Program-made: the position numbers and the translations under genes | Shown: positions 51,100 through 63,805 of the stretch, one piece after another | Layout of the letters: each line of letters begins with the position of its first letter | How positions within the stretch are numbered: position 1 is the stretch's first letter | From: Zhengitettix transpicula | Lineage: Eukaryota > Arthropoda > Insecta > Orthoptera > Tetrigidae | Direction: 5' to 3' | Length of the DNA: 64,000 bases | Assembly (NCBI GenBank): GCA_037074705.1 | Contig: JAYJMR010000088.1 | Span: 1-64,000 of the forward strand | The notes under the pieces: generated by a model | What the model saw: only the letters and a program-made list of their open reading frames with translations | Database searches by the model: none | What the model was told of the DNA's origin: nothing

Positions 51100-52230
51100 T
51101 ATTAATGGATTAAGATTTTAGAAGTGCAGGTTTGAGTAATTTTTATAAAGAACGAGTCATTTATTATGAAATAAGACTTTGTTATTTGAAGATTCTTGGT
51201 TGGTGAAATTCCAAACTTGTCGTCGAAACGTCGAAATATTACGATATATTAATTAATATTAATGGATTAAGATTTTAGAAGTGCAGGTTTGAGTAATTTT
51301 TATAAAGAACGAGTCATTTATTATGAAATAAGACTTTGTTATTTGAAGATTCTTGGTTGGTGAAATTCCAAACTTGTCGTCGAAACGTCGAAATATTGGG
51401 ATATATTAATTAATACTAATAGATTAAGATTTTAGAAGTGCTGGTTTGAGTAATTTTTATAAAGAACGAGTCATTTATTATGAAATAAGACTTTGTTATT
51501 TGAAGATTCTTGGTTGGTGAAATTCCAAACTTGTCGTCGAAACGTCGAAATATTACGATATATTATTAATATTAATGGATTAAGATTTTAGAAGTGCTGG
51601 TTTGAGTAATTTTTATAAAGAACGAGTCATTTATTATGAAATAAGACTTTGTTATTTGAAGATTCTTGGTTGGTGAAATTCCAAATTGTCGTCGAAACGT
51701 CGAAATATTACGATATATTAATTAATATTAATGGATTAAGATTTTAGAAGTGCTGGTTTGAGTAATTTTTATAAAGAACGAGTCATTTATTATGAAATAA
51801 GACTTTGTTATTTGAAGATTCTTGGTTGGTGAAATTCCAAACTTGTCGTCGAAACGTCGAAATATTACGATATATTAATTAATATTAATAGATTAAGATT
51901 TTAGAAGTGCAGGTTTGAGTAATTTTTATAAAGAACGAGTCATTTATTATGAAATAAGACTTTGTTATTTGAAGATTCTTGGTTGGTGAAATTCCAAACT
52001 TGTCGTCGAAACGTCGAAATATTACGATATATTAATTAATATTAATGGATTAAGATTTTAGAAGTGCAGGTTTGAGTAATTTTTATAAAGAACGAGTCAT
52101 TTATTATAAAATAAGACTTTGTTATTTGAAGATTCTTGGTTGGTGAAATTCCAAACTTGTCGTCGAAACGTCGAAATATTGGGATATATTAATTAATATT
52201 AATAGATTAAGATTTTAGAAGTGCTGGTTT
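51100..52230 (+). repeat. Shared segment of a 16-monomer period, copy F1
   Basis: Three rare variants in consecutive monomers, AATACTAATAG (51412), ATATATTATTAATATT (51556) and CCAAATTGTCG (51681), recur 2510 bp later at 53922, 54066 and 54191. Sixteen monomers would be 2512 bp; the two length variants account for the missing 2 bp. The correspondence covers about seven monomers. The copies differ at a few bases (TTATTATAAAATAAG at 52101 against the usual G). Confidence 0.83.
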
Positions 52231-53609
52231 GAGTAATTTTTATAAAGAACGAGTCATTTATTATGAAATAAGACTTTGTTATTTGAAGATTCTTGGTTGG
52301 TGAAATTCCAAACTTGTCGTCGAAACGTCGAAATATTGGGATATATTAATTAATATTAATGGATTAAGATTTTAGAAATACAGGTTTGAGTAATTTTTAT
52401 AAAGAACGAGTCATTTATTATGAAATAAGACTTTGTTATTTGAAGATTCTTGGTTGGTGAAATTCCAAACTTGTCGTCGAAACGTCGAAATATTACGATA
52501 TATTAATTAATATTAATGGATTAAGATTTTAGAAGTGCTGGTTTGAGTAATTTTTATAAAGAACGAGTCATTTATTATGAAATAAGACTTTGTTATTTGA
52601 AGATTCTTGGTTGGTGAAATTCCAAACTTGTCGTCGAAACGTCGAAATATTACGATATATTAATTAATATTAATGGATTAAGATTTTAGAAGTGCTGGTT
52701 TGAGTAATTTTTATAAAGAACGAGTCATTTATTATGAAATAAGACTTTGTTATTTGAAGATTCTTGGTTGGTGAAATTCCAAACTTGTCGTCGAAACGTC
52801 GAAATATTGGGATATGTTAATTAATATTAATAGATTAAGATTTTAGAAGTGCTGGTTTGAGTAATTTTTATAAAGAACGAGTAATTTATTATGAAATAAG
52901 ACTTTGTTATTTGAAGATTCTTGGTTGGTGAAATTCCAAACTTGTCGTCGAAACGTCGAAATATTACGATATATTAATTAATATTAATGGATTAAGATTT
53001 TAGAAGTGCAGGTTTGAGTAATTTTTATAAAGAACGAGTCATTTATTATGAAATAGGACTTTGTTATTTGAAGATTCTTGGTTGGTGAAATTCCAAACTT
53101 GTCGTCGAAACGTCGAAGTATTACGATATATTAATTAATATTAATGGATTAAGATTTTAGAAGTGCAGGTTTGAGTAATTTTTATAAAGAACGAGTCATT
53201 TATTATGAAATAAGACTTTGTTATTTGAAGATTCTTGGTTGGTGAAATTCCAAACTTGTCGTCGAAACGTCGAAATATTACGATATATTAATTAATATTA
53301 ATGGATTAAGATTTTAGAAGTGCTGGTTTGAGTAATTTTTATAAAGAACGAGTCATTTATTATGAAATAAGACTTTGTTATTTGAAAATTCTTGGTTGGT
53401 GAAATTCCAAACTTGTCGTCGAAACGTCGAAATATTACGATATATTAATTAATATTAATGGATTAAGATTTTAGAAGTGCTGGTTTGAGTAATTTTTATA
53501 AAGAACGAGTCATTTATTATGAAATAAGACTTTGTCATTTAAAGATTCTTGGTTGGTGAAATTCCAAACTAGTCGTCGAAACGTCGAAATATTACGATAT
53601 ATTAATTAA
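52231..53609 (+). repeat. Monomers completing the 16-monomer period
   Basis: This stretch holds full-length satellite units, with GGG triplets at about 52190, 52337 and 52808. The middle one is unusual in pairing GGG with AATGG and in carrying GAAATACAGG (52375). Other private changes are GATATGTTAATT (52811), AATAGGACTTT (53053), CGAAGTATT (53114) and CTAGTCG (53569). It has no counterpart after 54.74 kb. Confidence 0.78.
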
Positions 53610-54740
53610 TATTAATGGATTAAGATTTTAGAAGTGCAGGTTTGAGTAATTTTTATAAAGAACGAGTCATTTATTATGAAATAAGACTTTGTTATTTGAA
53701 GATTCTTGGTTGGTGAAATTCCAAACTTGTCGTCGAAACGTCGAAATATTACGATATATTAATTAATATTAATGGATTAAGATTTTAGAAGTGCAGGTTT
53801 GAGTAATTTTTATAAAGAACGAGTCATTTATTATGAAATAAGACTTTGTTATTTGAAGATTCTTGGTTGGTGAAATTCCAAACTTGTCGTCGAAACGTCG
53901 AAATATTGGGATATATTAATTAATACTAATAGATTAAGATTTTAGAAGTGCTGGTTTGAGTAATTTTTATAAAGAACGAGTCATTTATTATGAAATAAGA
54001 CTTTGTTATTTGAAGATTCTTGGTTGGTGAAATTCCAAACTTGTCGTCGAAACGTCGAAATATTACGATATATTATTAATATTAATGGATTAAGATTTTA
54101 GAAGTGCTGGTTTGAGTAATTTTTATAAAGAACGAGTCATTTATTATGAAATAAGACTTTGTTATTTGAAGATTCTTGGCTGGTGAAATTCCAAATTGTC
54201 GTCGAAACGTCGAAATATTACGATATATTAATTAATATTAATGGATTAAGATTTTAGAAGTGCTGGTTTGAGTAATTTTTATAAAGAACGAGTCATTTAT
54301 TATGAAATAAGACTTTGTTATTTGAAGATTCTTGGTTGGTGAAATTCCAAACTTGTCGTCGAAACGTCGAAATATTACGATATATTAATTAATATTAATA
54401 GATTAAGATTTTAGAAGTGCAGGTTTGAGTAATTTTTATAAAGAACGAGTCATTTATTATGAAATAAGACTTTGTTATTTGAAGATTCTTGGTTGGTGAA
54501 ATTCCAAACTTGTCGTCGAAACGTCGAAATATTACGATATATTAATTAATATTAATGGATTAAGATTTTAGAAGTGCAGGTTTGAGTAATTTTTATAAAG
54601 AACGAGTCATTTATTATGAAATAAGACTTTGTTATTTGAAGATTCTTGGTTGGTGAAATTCCAAACTTGTCGTCGAAACGTCGAAATATTGGGATATATT
54701 AATTAATATTAATAGATTAAGATTTTAGAAGTGCAGGTTT
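53610..54740 (+). repeat. Shared segment of a 16-monomer period, copy F2
   Basis: It repeats 51100-52230 at an offset of 2510 bp, with the same AATACTAATAG, ATATATTATTAATATT and CCAAATTGTCG monomers in the same order. It has one private change at 54179 (GGCTGG). The match is lost after the GGG monomer at about 54690, where this copy has GTGCAGG and F1 has GTGCTGG. Confidence 0.83.
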
Positions 54741-55510
54741 GAGTAATTTTTATAAAGAACGAGTCATTTATTATGAAATAAGACTTTGTTATTTGAAGAT
54801 ACTTGGTTGGTGAAATTCCAAACTTGTCGTCGAAACGTCGAAATATTACGATATATTAATTAATATTAATGGATTAAGATTTTAGAAGTGCAGGTTTGAG
54901 TAATTTTTATAAAGAACGAGTCATTTATTATGAAATAAGACTTTGTTATTTGAAGATACTTGGTTGGTGAAATTCCAAACTTGTCGTCGAAACGTCGAAA
55001 TATTACGATATATTAATTAATATTAATGGATTAAGATTTTAGAAGTGCTGGTTTGAGATAATTTTTATAAAGAACGAGTCATTTATTATGAAATAAGACT
55101 TTGTTATTTGAAGATTCTTGGTTGGTGAAATTCCAAACTTGTCGTCGAAACGTCGAAATATTACGATATATTAATTAATATTAATGGATTAAGATTTTAG
55201 AAGTGCTGGTTTGAGTAATTTTTATAAAGAACGAGTCATTTATTATGAAATAAGACTTTGTTATTTGAAGATTCTTGGTTGGTGAAATTCCAAACTTGTC
55301 GTCGAAACGTCGAAATATTACGATATATTAATTAATATTAATGGATTAAGATTTTAGAAGTGCTGGTTTGAGTAATTTTTATAAAGAACGAGTCATTTAT
55401 TATGAAATAAGACTTTGTTATTTGAAGATTCTTGGTTGGTGAAATTCCAAACTTGTCGTCGAAACGTCGAAATATTACGATATATTAATTAATATTAATG
55501 GATTAAGATT
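54741..55510 (+). repeat. Ordinary monomers between the F and G blocks
   Basis: These are near-consensus ACG/AATGG units. Two consecutive ones have GATACTTGG (about 54797 and 54955), and one has a 1-bp insertion (GAGATAATTTTT, 55056). Nothing other than satellite is seen. Confidence 0.8.
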
Positions 55511-58280
55511 TTAAAAGTGCTGGTTTGAGTAATTTTTATAAAGAACGAGTCATTTATTATGAAATAAGACTTTGTTATTTGAAGATTTTTGGTTGGTGAA
55601 ATTCCAAACTTGTCGTCGAAACGTCGAAATATTACGATATATTAATTAATATTAATGGATTAAGATTTTAGAAGTGCAGGTTTGAGTAATTTTTATAAAG
55701 AACGAGTCATTTATTATGAAATAAGACTTTGTTATTTGAAGATTCTTGGTTGGTGAAATTCCAAACTTGTCGTCGAAACGTCGAAATATTACGATATATT
55801 AATTAATATTAATGGATTAAGATTTTAGAAGTGCTGGTTTGAGTAATTTTTATAAAGAACGAGTCATTTATTATGAAATAAGACTTTGTTATTTGAAGAT
55901 TCTTGGTTGGTGAAATTCCAAACTTGTCGTCGAAATATTACGATATATTAATTAATATTAATGGATTAAGATTTTAGAAGTGCTGGTTTGAGTAATTTTT
56001 ATAAAGAACGAGTCATTTATTATGAAATAAGACTTTGTTATTTGAAGATTCTTGGTTGGTGAAATTCCAAACTTGTCGTCGAAACGTCGAAATATTATGA
56101 TTTATTAATTAATATTAATAGATTTAAATTTTAGAAGTGCAGGTTTGAGTAATTTTTATAAAGAACGAATCATTTATTATGAAATAAGACTTTGTTATTT
56201 GAAGATTCTTGGTTGGTGAAATTCCAAACTTGTCGTCGAAACGTCGAAATATTATGATATATTAATTAATATTAATAGATTTAAATTTTAGAAGTGCAGG
56301 TTTGAGTAATTTTTATAAAGAACGTATCATTTATTATGAAATAAGACTTTGTTATTTGAAGATTCTTGGTTGGTGAAATTCCAAACTTGTCGTCGAAATA
56401 TTACGATTTATTAATTAATATTAATGGATTAAGATTTTAGAAGTGCTGGTTTGAGTAATTTTTATAAAGAACGAGTCATTTATTATGAAATAAGACTTTG
56501 TTATTTGAAGATTCTTGGTTGGTGAAATTCCAAACTTGTCGTCGAAACGTCGAAATATTACGATATATTAATTAATATTAATGGATTAAGATTTTAGAAG
56601 TGCAGGTTTGAGTAATTTTTATAAAGAACGAGTCATTTATTATGAAATAAGACTTTGTTATTTGAAGATTCTTGGTTAGTGAAATTCCAAACTTGTCGTC
56701 GAAACGTCGAAATATTACGATATATTAATTAATATTAATGGATTAAGATTTTAGAAGTGCAGGTTTGAGTAATTTTTATAAAGAACGAGTCATTTATTAT
56801 GAAATAAGACTTTGTTATTTGAAGATTCTTGGTTGGTGAAATTCCAAACTTGTCGTCGAAACGTCGAAATATTACGATATATTAATTAATATTAATAGAT
56901 TAAGATTTTAGAAGTGCAGGTTTGAGTAATTTTTATAAAGAACGAGTCATTTATTATGAAATAAGACTTTGTTATTTGAAGATTCTTGGTTGGTGAAATT
57001 CCAAACTTGTCGTCGAAACGTCGAAATATTACGATATATTAATTAATATTAATGGATTAAGATTTTAGAAGTGCAGGTTTGAGTAATTTTTATAAAGAAC
57101 GAGTCATTTATTATGAAATAAGACTTTGTTATTTGAAGATTCTTGGTTGGTGAAATTCCAAACTTGTCGTCGAAACGTCGAAATATTACGATATATTAAT
57201 TAATATTAATAGATTAAGATTTTAGAAGTGCAGGTTTGACTAATTTTTAAAAAGAACGAGTCATTTATTATGAAATAAGACTTTGTTATTTGAAGATTCT
57301 TGGTTGGTGAAATTCCAAACTTGTCGTCGAAACGTCGAAATATTTTGATATATTAATTATAATTAATAGATTAAGATTTTAGAAGTGCTGGTTTGAGTAA
57401 TTTTTATAAAGAACGAGTCAGTTATTATGAAATAAGACTTTGTTATTTGAAGATTCTTGGTTGGTGAAATTCCAAACTTGTCGTCGAAACGTCGAAATAT
57501 TATGATATATTAATTAATATTAATAGATTTAAATTTTAGAAGTGCAGGTTTGAGTAATTTTTATAAAGAACGAATCATTTATTATGAAATAAGACTTTGT
57601 TATTTGAAGATTCTTGGTTGGTGAAATTCCAAACTTGTCGTCGAAACGTCGAAATATTATGATATATTAATTAGTATTAATAGATTAAGATTTTAGAAGT
57701 GCTGGTTTGAGTAATTTTTATAAAGAACGAGTCATTTATTATGAAATAAGACTTTGTTATTTGAAGATTCTTGGTTGGTGAAATTCCAAACTTGTCGTCG
57801 AAACGTCGAAATATTGGGATATATTAATTAATATTAATAGATTAAGATTTTAAAAGTGCAGGTTTGACTAATTTTTATAAAGAACGAGTCATTTATTATG
57901 AAATAAGACTTTGTTATTTGAAGATTATTGGTTGGTGAAATTCCAAACATGTCGTCGAAACGTCGAAATATTACGATATATTAATTAATATTAATGGATT
58001 AAGATTTTAGAAGTGCAGGTTTGAGTAATTTTTATAAAGAACGAGTCATTTATTATGAAATAAGACTTTGTTATTTGAAGATTCTTGGTTGGTGAAATTC
58101 CAAACTTGTCGTCGAAACGTCGAAATATTACGATATATTAATTAATATTAATGGATTAAGATTTTAGAAGTGCAGGTTGGAGTAATTTTTATAAAGAACG
58201 AGTCATTTATTATGAAATAAGACTTTGTTATTTGAAGATTCTTGGTTGGTGAAATTCCAAACTTGTCGTCGAAACGTGGA
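55511..58280 (+). repeat. Shared segment of a 24-monomer period, copy G1
   Basis: A long chain of rare variants recurs 3752-3754 bp later: TTAAAAGTGCTGG (55511/59263), a monomer lacking one 8-mer copy (55929/59681), two GATTTAAATTTTAG monomers, AACGTATC (about 56322/60075), a second 8-mer-deleted monomer with ACGATTTATT (56391/60144), GACTAATTTTTAAAAAG (57238/60991), TTATAATTAATAG (57356/61110), GATTATTGG with CCAAACATGTCG (57924/61677), and GTGGAAATATT (58276/62030). Twenty-four units make 3768; the two 8-bp losses account for the difference apart from the extra T in CCTTGG (59803). About 2.8 kb is shared. Confidence 0.88.
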
Positions 58281-59262
58281 AATATTACGATATATTAATT
58301 AATATTAATGGATTAAGATTTTAGAAGTGCAGGTTTGAGTAATTTTTATAAAGAACGAGTCATTTATTATGAAATAAGACTTTGTTATTTGAAGATTCTT
58401 GGTTGGTGAAATTCCAAACTTGTCGTCGAAACGTCGAAATATTGGGATATATTAATAAATATTAATGGATTAAGATTTTAGAAGTGCAGGTTTGAGTAAT
58501 TTTTATAAAGAACGAGTCATTTATTATGAAATAAGACTTTGTTATTTGAAGATTCTTGGTTGGTGAAATTCCAAACTTGTCGTCGAAACGTCGAAATATT
58601 ACGATATATTAATTAATATTAATAGATTAAGATTTTAGAAGTGCAGGTTTGAGTAATTTTTCTAAAGAACGAGTCATTTATTATGAAATAAGAAATTGTT
58701 ATTTGAAGATTCTTGGTTGGTGAAATTCCAAACTTGTCGTCGAAACGTCGAAATATTACGATATATTAATTAATATTAATGGATTAAGATTTTAGAAGTG
58801 CAGGTTTGAGTAATTTTTATAAAGAACGAGTCATTTATTATGAAATAAGACTTTGTTATTTGAAGATTCTTGGTTGGTGAAATTCCAAACTTGTCGTCGA
58901 AACGTCGAAATATTACGATATATTAATTAATATTAATAGATTAAGATTTTAGAAGTGCTGGTTTGAGTAATTTTTATAAAGAACGAGTCATTTATTATGA
59001 AATAAGACTTTGTTATTTGAAGATTCTTGGTTGGTGAAATTCCAAACTTGTCGTCGAAACGTCGAAATATTACGATATATTAATTAATATTAATGGATTA
59101 AGATTTTAGAAGTGCTGGTTTGAGTAATTTTTATAAAGAACGAGTCATTTATTATGAAATAAGACTTTGTTATTTGAAGATTCTTGGTTGGTGAAATTCC
59201 AAACTTGTCGTCGAAACGTCGAAATATTACGATATATTAATTATTATTAATGGATTAAGATT
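58281..59262 (+). repeat. Monomers completing the 24-monomer period
   Basis: These are satellite units with a few private changes: a GGG triplet with ATTAATAAATATTAATGG (about 58443), TTTTTCTAAAG (58657), AAGAAATTGTT (58690) and TTATTATTAATGG (59240). This stretch lies between the two shared G segments and has no counterpart after 62.08 kb. Confidence 0.78.
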
Positions 59263-62083
59263 TTAAAAGTGCTGGTTTGAGTAATTTTTATAAAGAACGA
59301 GTCATTTATTATGAAATAAGACTTTGTTATTTGAAGATTCTTGGTTGGTGAAATTCCAAACTTGTCGTCGAAACGTCGAAATATTACGATATATTAATTA
59401 ATATTAATGGATTAAGATTTTAGAAGTGCAGGTTTGAGTAATTTTTATAAAGAACGAGTCATTTATTATAAAATAAGACTTTGTTATTTGAAGATTCTTG
59501 GTTGGTGAAATTCCAAACTTGTCGTCGAAACGTCGAAATGTTACGATATATTAATTAATATTAATGGATTAAGATTTTAGAAGTGCTGGTTTGAGTAATT
59601 TTTATAAAGAACGAGTCATTTATTATGAAATAAGACTTTGTTATTTGAAGATTCTTGGTTGGTGAAATTCCAAACTTGTCGTCGAAATATTACGATATAT
59701 TAATTAATATTAATGGATTAAGATTTTAGAAGTGCTGGTTTGAGTAATTTTTATAAAGAACGAGTCATTTATTATGAAATAAGACTTTGTTATTTGAAGA
59801 TTCCTTGGTTGGTGAAATTCCAAACTTGTCGTCGAAACGTCGAAATATTATGATATATTAATTAATATTAATAGATTTAAATTTAAGAATTGCAGGTTTG
59901 AGTAATTTTTATAAAGAACGAATCATTTATTATGAAATAAGACTTTGTTATTTGAAGATTCTTGGTTGGTGAAATTCCAAACTTGTCGTCGAAACGTCGA
60001 AATATTATGATATATTAATTAATATTAATAGATTTAAATTTTAGAAGTGCAGGTTTGAGTAATTTTTATAAAGAACGTATCATTTATTATGAAATAAGAC
60101 TTTGTTATTTGAAGATTCTTGGTTGGTGAAATTCCAAACTTGTCGTCGAAATATTACGATTTATTAATTAATATTAATGGATTAAGATTTTAGAAGTGCT
60201 GGTTTGAGTAATTTTTATAAAGAACGAGTCATTTATTATGAAATAAGACTTTGTTATTTGAAGATTCTTGGTTGGTGAAATTCCAAACTTGTCGTCGAAA
60301 CGTCGAAATATTACGATATATTAATTAATATTAATGGATTAAGATTTTAGAAGTGCAGGTTTGAGTAATTTTTATAAAGAACGAGTCATTTATTATGAAA
60401 TAAGACTTTGTTATTTGAAGATTCTTGGTTGGTGAAATTCCAAACTTGTCGTCGAAACGTCGAAATATTACGATATATTAATTAATATTAATGGATTAAG
60501 ATTTTAGAAGTGCAGGTTTGAGTAATTTTTATAAAGAACGAGTCATTTATTATGAAATAAGACTTTGTTATTTGAAGATTCTTGGTTGGTGAAATTCCAA
60601 ACTTGTCGTCGAAACGTCGAAATATTACGATATATTAATTAATATTAATAGATTAAGATTTTAGAAGTGCAGGTTTGAGTAATTTTTATAAAGAACGAGT
60701 CATTTATTATGAAATAAGACTTTGTTACTTGAAGATTCTTGGTTGGTGAAATTCCAAACTTGTCGTCGAAACGTCGAAATATTACGATATATTAATTAAT
60801 ATTAATGGATTAAGATTTTAGAAGTGCAGGTTTGAGTAATTTTTATAAAGAACGAGTCATTTATTATGAAATAAGACTTTGTTATTTGAAGATTCTTGGT
60901 TGGTGAAATTCCAAACTTGTCGTCGAAACGTCGAAATATTACGATATATTAATTAATATTAATAGATTAAGATTTTAGAAGTGCAGGTTTGACTAATTTT
61001 TAAAAAGAACGAGTCATTTATTATTATAATAAGACTTTGTTATTTGAAGATTCTTGGTTGGTGAAATTCCAAACTTGTCGTCGAAACGTCGAAATATTTT
61101 GATATATTAATTATAATTAATAGATTAAGATTTTAGAAGTGCTGGTTTGAGTAATTTTTATAAAGAACGAGTCATTTATTATGAAATAAGACTTTGTTAT
61201 TTGAAGATTCTTGGTTGGTGAAATTCCAAACTTGTCGTCGAAACGTCGAAATATTATGATATATTAATTAATATTAATAGATTTAAATTTTAGAAGTGCA
61301 GGTTTGAGTAATTTTTATAAAGAACGAATCATTTATTATGAAATAAGACTTTGTTATTTGAAGATTCTTGGTTGGTGAAATTCCAAACTTGTCGTCGAAA
61401 CGTCGAAATATTATGATATATTAATTAGTATTAATAGATTAAGATTTTAGAAGTGCTGGTTTGAGTAATTTTTATAAAGAACGAGTCATTTAGTATGAAA
61501 TAAGACTTTGTTATTTGAAGATTCTTGGTTGGTGAAATTCCAAACTTGTCGTCGAAACGTCGAAATATTGGGATATATTAATTAATATTAATAGATTAAG
61601 ACTTTAAAAGTGCAGGTTTGACTAATTTTTATAAAGAACGAGTCATCTATTATGAAATAAGACTTTGTTATTTGAAGATTATTGGTTGGTGAAATTCCAA
61701 ACATGTCGTCGAAACGTCGAAATATTACGATATATTAATTAATATTAATGGATTAAGATTTTAGAAGTGCAGGTTTGAGTAATTTTTATAAAGAACGAGT
61801 CATTTATTATGAAATAAGACTTTGTTATTTGAAGATTCTTGGTTGGTGAAATTCCAAACTTGTCGTCGAAACGTCGAAATATTACGATATATTAATTAAT
61901 ATTAATGGATTAAGATTTTAGAAGTGCAGGTTAGAGTAATTTTTATAAAGAACGAGTCATTTATTATGAAATAAGACTTTGTTGTTTGAAGATTCTTGGT
62001 TGGTGAAATGCCAAACTTGTCGTCGAAACGTGGAAATATTACGATATATTAATTAATATTAATGGATTAAGATTTTAGAAGTG
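59263..62083 (+). repeat. Shared segment of a 24-monomer period, copy G2
   Basis: This is the second copy of the 55511-58280 segment, with the same monomer order. It has its own small changes: CCTTGG insertion (59803), AAATTTAAGAATTGCAG (59878), GTTACTTG (60723), TTATTATAATAAG (61020), TTTAGTATG (61489), GACTTTAAAAG (61600), GTTAGAGT (61930, where G1 has GTTGGAGT) and GAAATGCC (62006). It stops at 62083, where a monomer is cut short and a different monomer order starts. Confidence 0.88.
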
Positions 62084-62084
62084 A
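62083..62084 (+). other. Deletion junction: 108-bp monomer at the end of G2
   Basis: TTAGAAGTG runs directly into ACTTTGTTATTTG. The 49 bp that normally separate them (the CAGG site, the AT-rich tail and the monomer end) are absent, leaving a 108-bp unit. The matching monomer at about 58.33 kb in G1 is complete. The loss coincides with the point where the G1/G2 correspondence ends, so it may be an exchange breakpoint. Confidence 0.87.
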
Positions 62085-62237
62085 CTTTGTTATTTGAAGA
62101 TTCTTGGTTGGTGAAATTCCAAACTTGTCGTCGAAACGTCGAAATATTACGATATATTAATTAATATTAATGGATTAAGATTTTAGAAGTGCTGGTTTGA
62201 GTAATTTTTATAAAGAACGAATCATTTATTATGAAAT
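62084..62237 (+). repeat. Single monomer following the junction
   Basis: An ordinary ACG/AATGG unit with T at the A/T site and AACGAATC near its end. The same type also ends the first 5-monomer unit, so it may be the tail of a further copy of that block. Confidence 0.7.
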
Positions 62238-63805
62238 AAGACTTTGTTATTTGAAGATTCTTGGTTGGTGAAATTCCAAACTTGTCGTCGAAACGTCGAA
62301 ATATTACGATATATTAATTAATATTAATGGATTAAGATTTTAGAAGTGCAGGTTTGAGTAATTTTTATAAAGAACGAGTCATTTATTATGAAATAAGACT
62401 TTGTTATTTGAAGATTCTTGGTTGGTGAAATTCCAAACTTGTCGTCGAAACGTCGAAATATTACGATATATTAATTAATATTAATGGATGAAGATTTTAG
62501 AAGTGTTGGTTTGAGTAATTTTTATAAAGAACGAGTCATTTATTATGAAATAAGACTTTGTTATTTGAAGATTCTTGGTTGGTGAAATTCCAAACTTGTC
62601 GTCGAAACGTCGAAATATTACGATATATTAATTAATATTAATGGAATAAGATTTTAGAAGTGCAGGTTTGAGTAATTTTTATAAAGAACGAGTCATTTAT
62701 TATGAAATAAACTTTGTTATTTGAAGATTCTTGGTTGGTGAAATTCCAAACTTGTCGTCGAAACGTCGAAATATTACGATATATTAATTAATATTAATGG
62801 ATTAAGATTTTAGAAGTGCTGGTTTGAGTAATTTTTATAAAGAACGAGTCATTTATTATGAAATAAGACTTTGTTATTTGAAGATTCTTGGTTGGTGAAA
62901 TTCCAAACTTGTCGTCGAAACGTCGAAATATTACGATATATTAATTAATATTAATGGATTAAGATTTTAGAAGTGCTGGTTTGAGTAATTTTTATAAAGA
63001 ACGAATCATTTATTATGAAATAAGACTTTGTTATTTGAAGATTCTTGGTTGGTGAAATTCCAAACTTGTCGTCGAAACGTCGAAATATTACGATATATTA
63101 ATTAATATTAATGGATTAAGATTTTAGAAGTGCAGGTTTGAGTAATTTTTATAAAGAACGAGTCATTTATTATGAAATAAGACTTTGTTATTTGAAGATT
63201 CTTGGTTGGTGAAATTCCAAACTTGTCGTCGAAACGTCGAAATATTACGATATATTAATTAATATTAATGGATGAAGATTTTAGAAGTGTTGGTTTGAGT
63301 AATTTTTTATAAAGAACGAGTCATTAATTATGAAATAAACTTTGTTATTTGAAGATTCTTGGTTGGTGAAATTCCAAACTTGTCGTCGAAACGTCGAAAT
63401 ATTACGATATATTAATTAATATTAATGGAATAAGATTTTAGAAGTGCAGGTTTGAGTAATTTTTATAAAGAACGAGTCATTTATTATGAAATAAACTTTG
63501 TTATTTGAAGATTCTTGGTTGGTGAAATTCCAAACTTGTCGTCGAAACGTCGAAATATTACGATATATTAATTAATATTAATGGATTAAGATTTTAGAAG
63601 TGCTGGTTTGAGTAATTTTTATAAAGAACGAGTCATTTATTATGAAATAAGACTTTGTTATTTGAAGATTCTTGGTTGGTGAAATTCCAAACTTGTCGTC
63701 GAAACGTCGAAATATTACGATATATTAATTAATATTAATGGATTAAGATTTTAGAAGTGCTGGTTTAAGTAATTTTTATAAAGAACGAGTCATTTATTAT
63801 GAAAT
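62238..63805 (+). repeat. Two tandem 5-monomer units (784 bp each)
   Basis: The units run from 62238 to 63021 and from 63022 to 63805. Each holds: a GTGCAGG monomer; a GGATGAAG monomer with the rare GTGTTGG (62503/63287); a GGAATAAG monomer; and two GTGCTGG monomers. A shared 1-bp loss, AATAAACTTTG for AATAAGACTTTG, occurs at 62709 in the first unit and at 63337 and 63493 in the second. Five units of 157 are 785, so each is about 1 bp short. The second has an extra T at 63308 that offsets one of its two losses. Confidence 0.85.

Noticed and set aside
62083..62084. Array end or chromosome junction at the truncated monomer
   Set aside because: Satellite of the same orientation and subfamily continues directly after the 49-bp loss up to base 64000.
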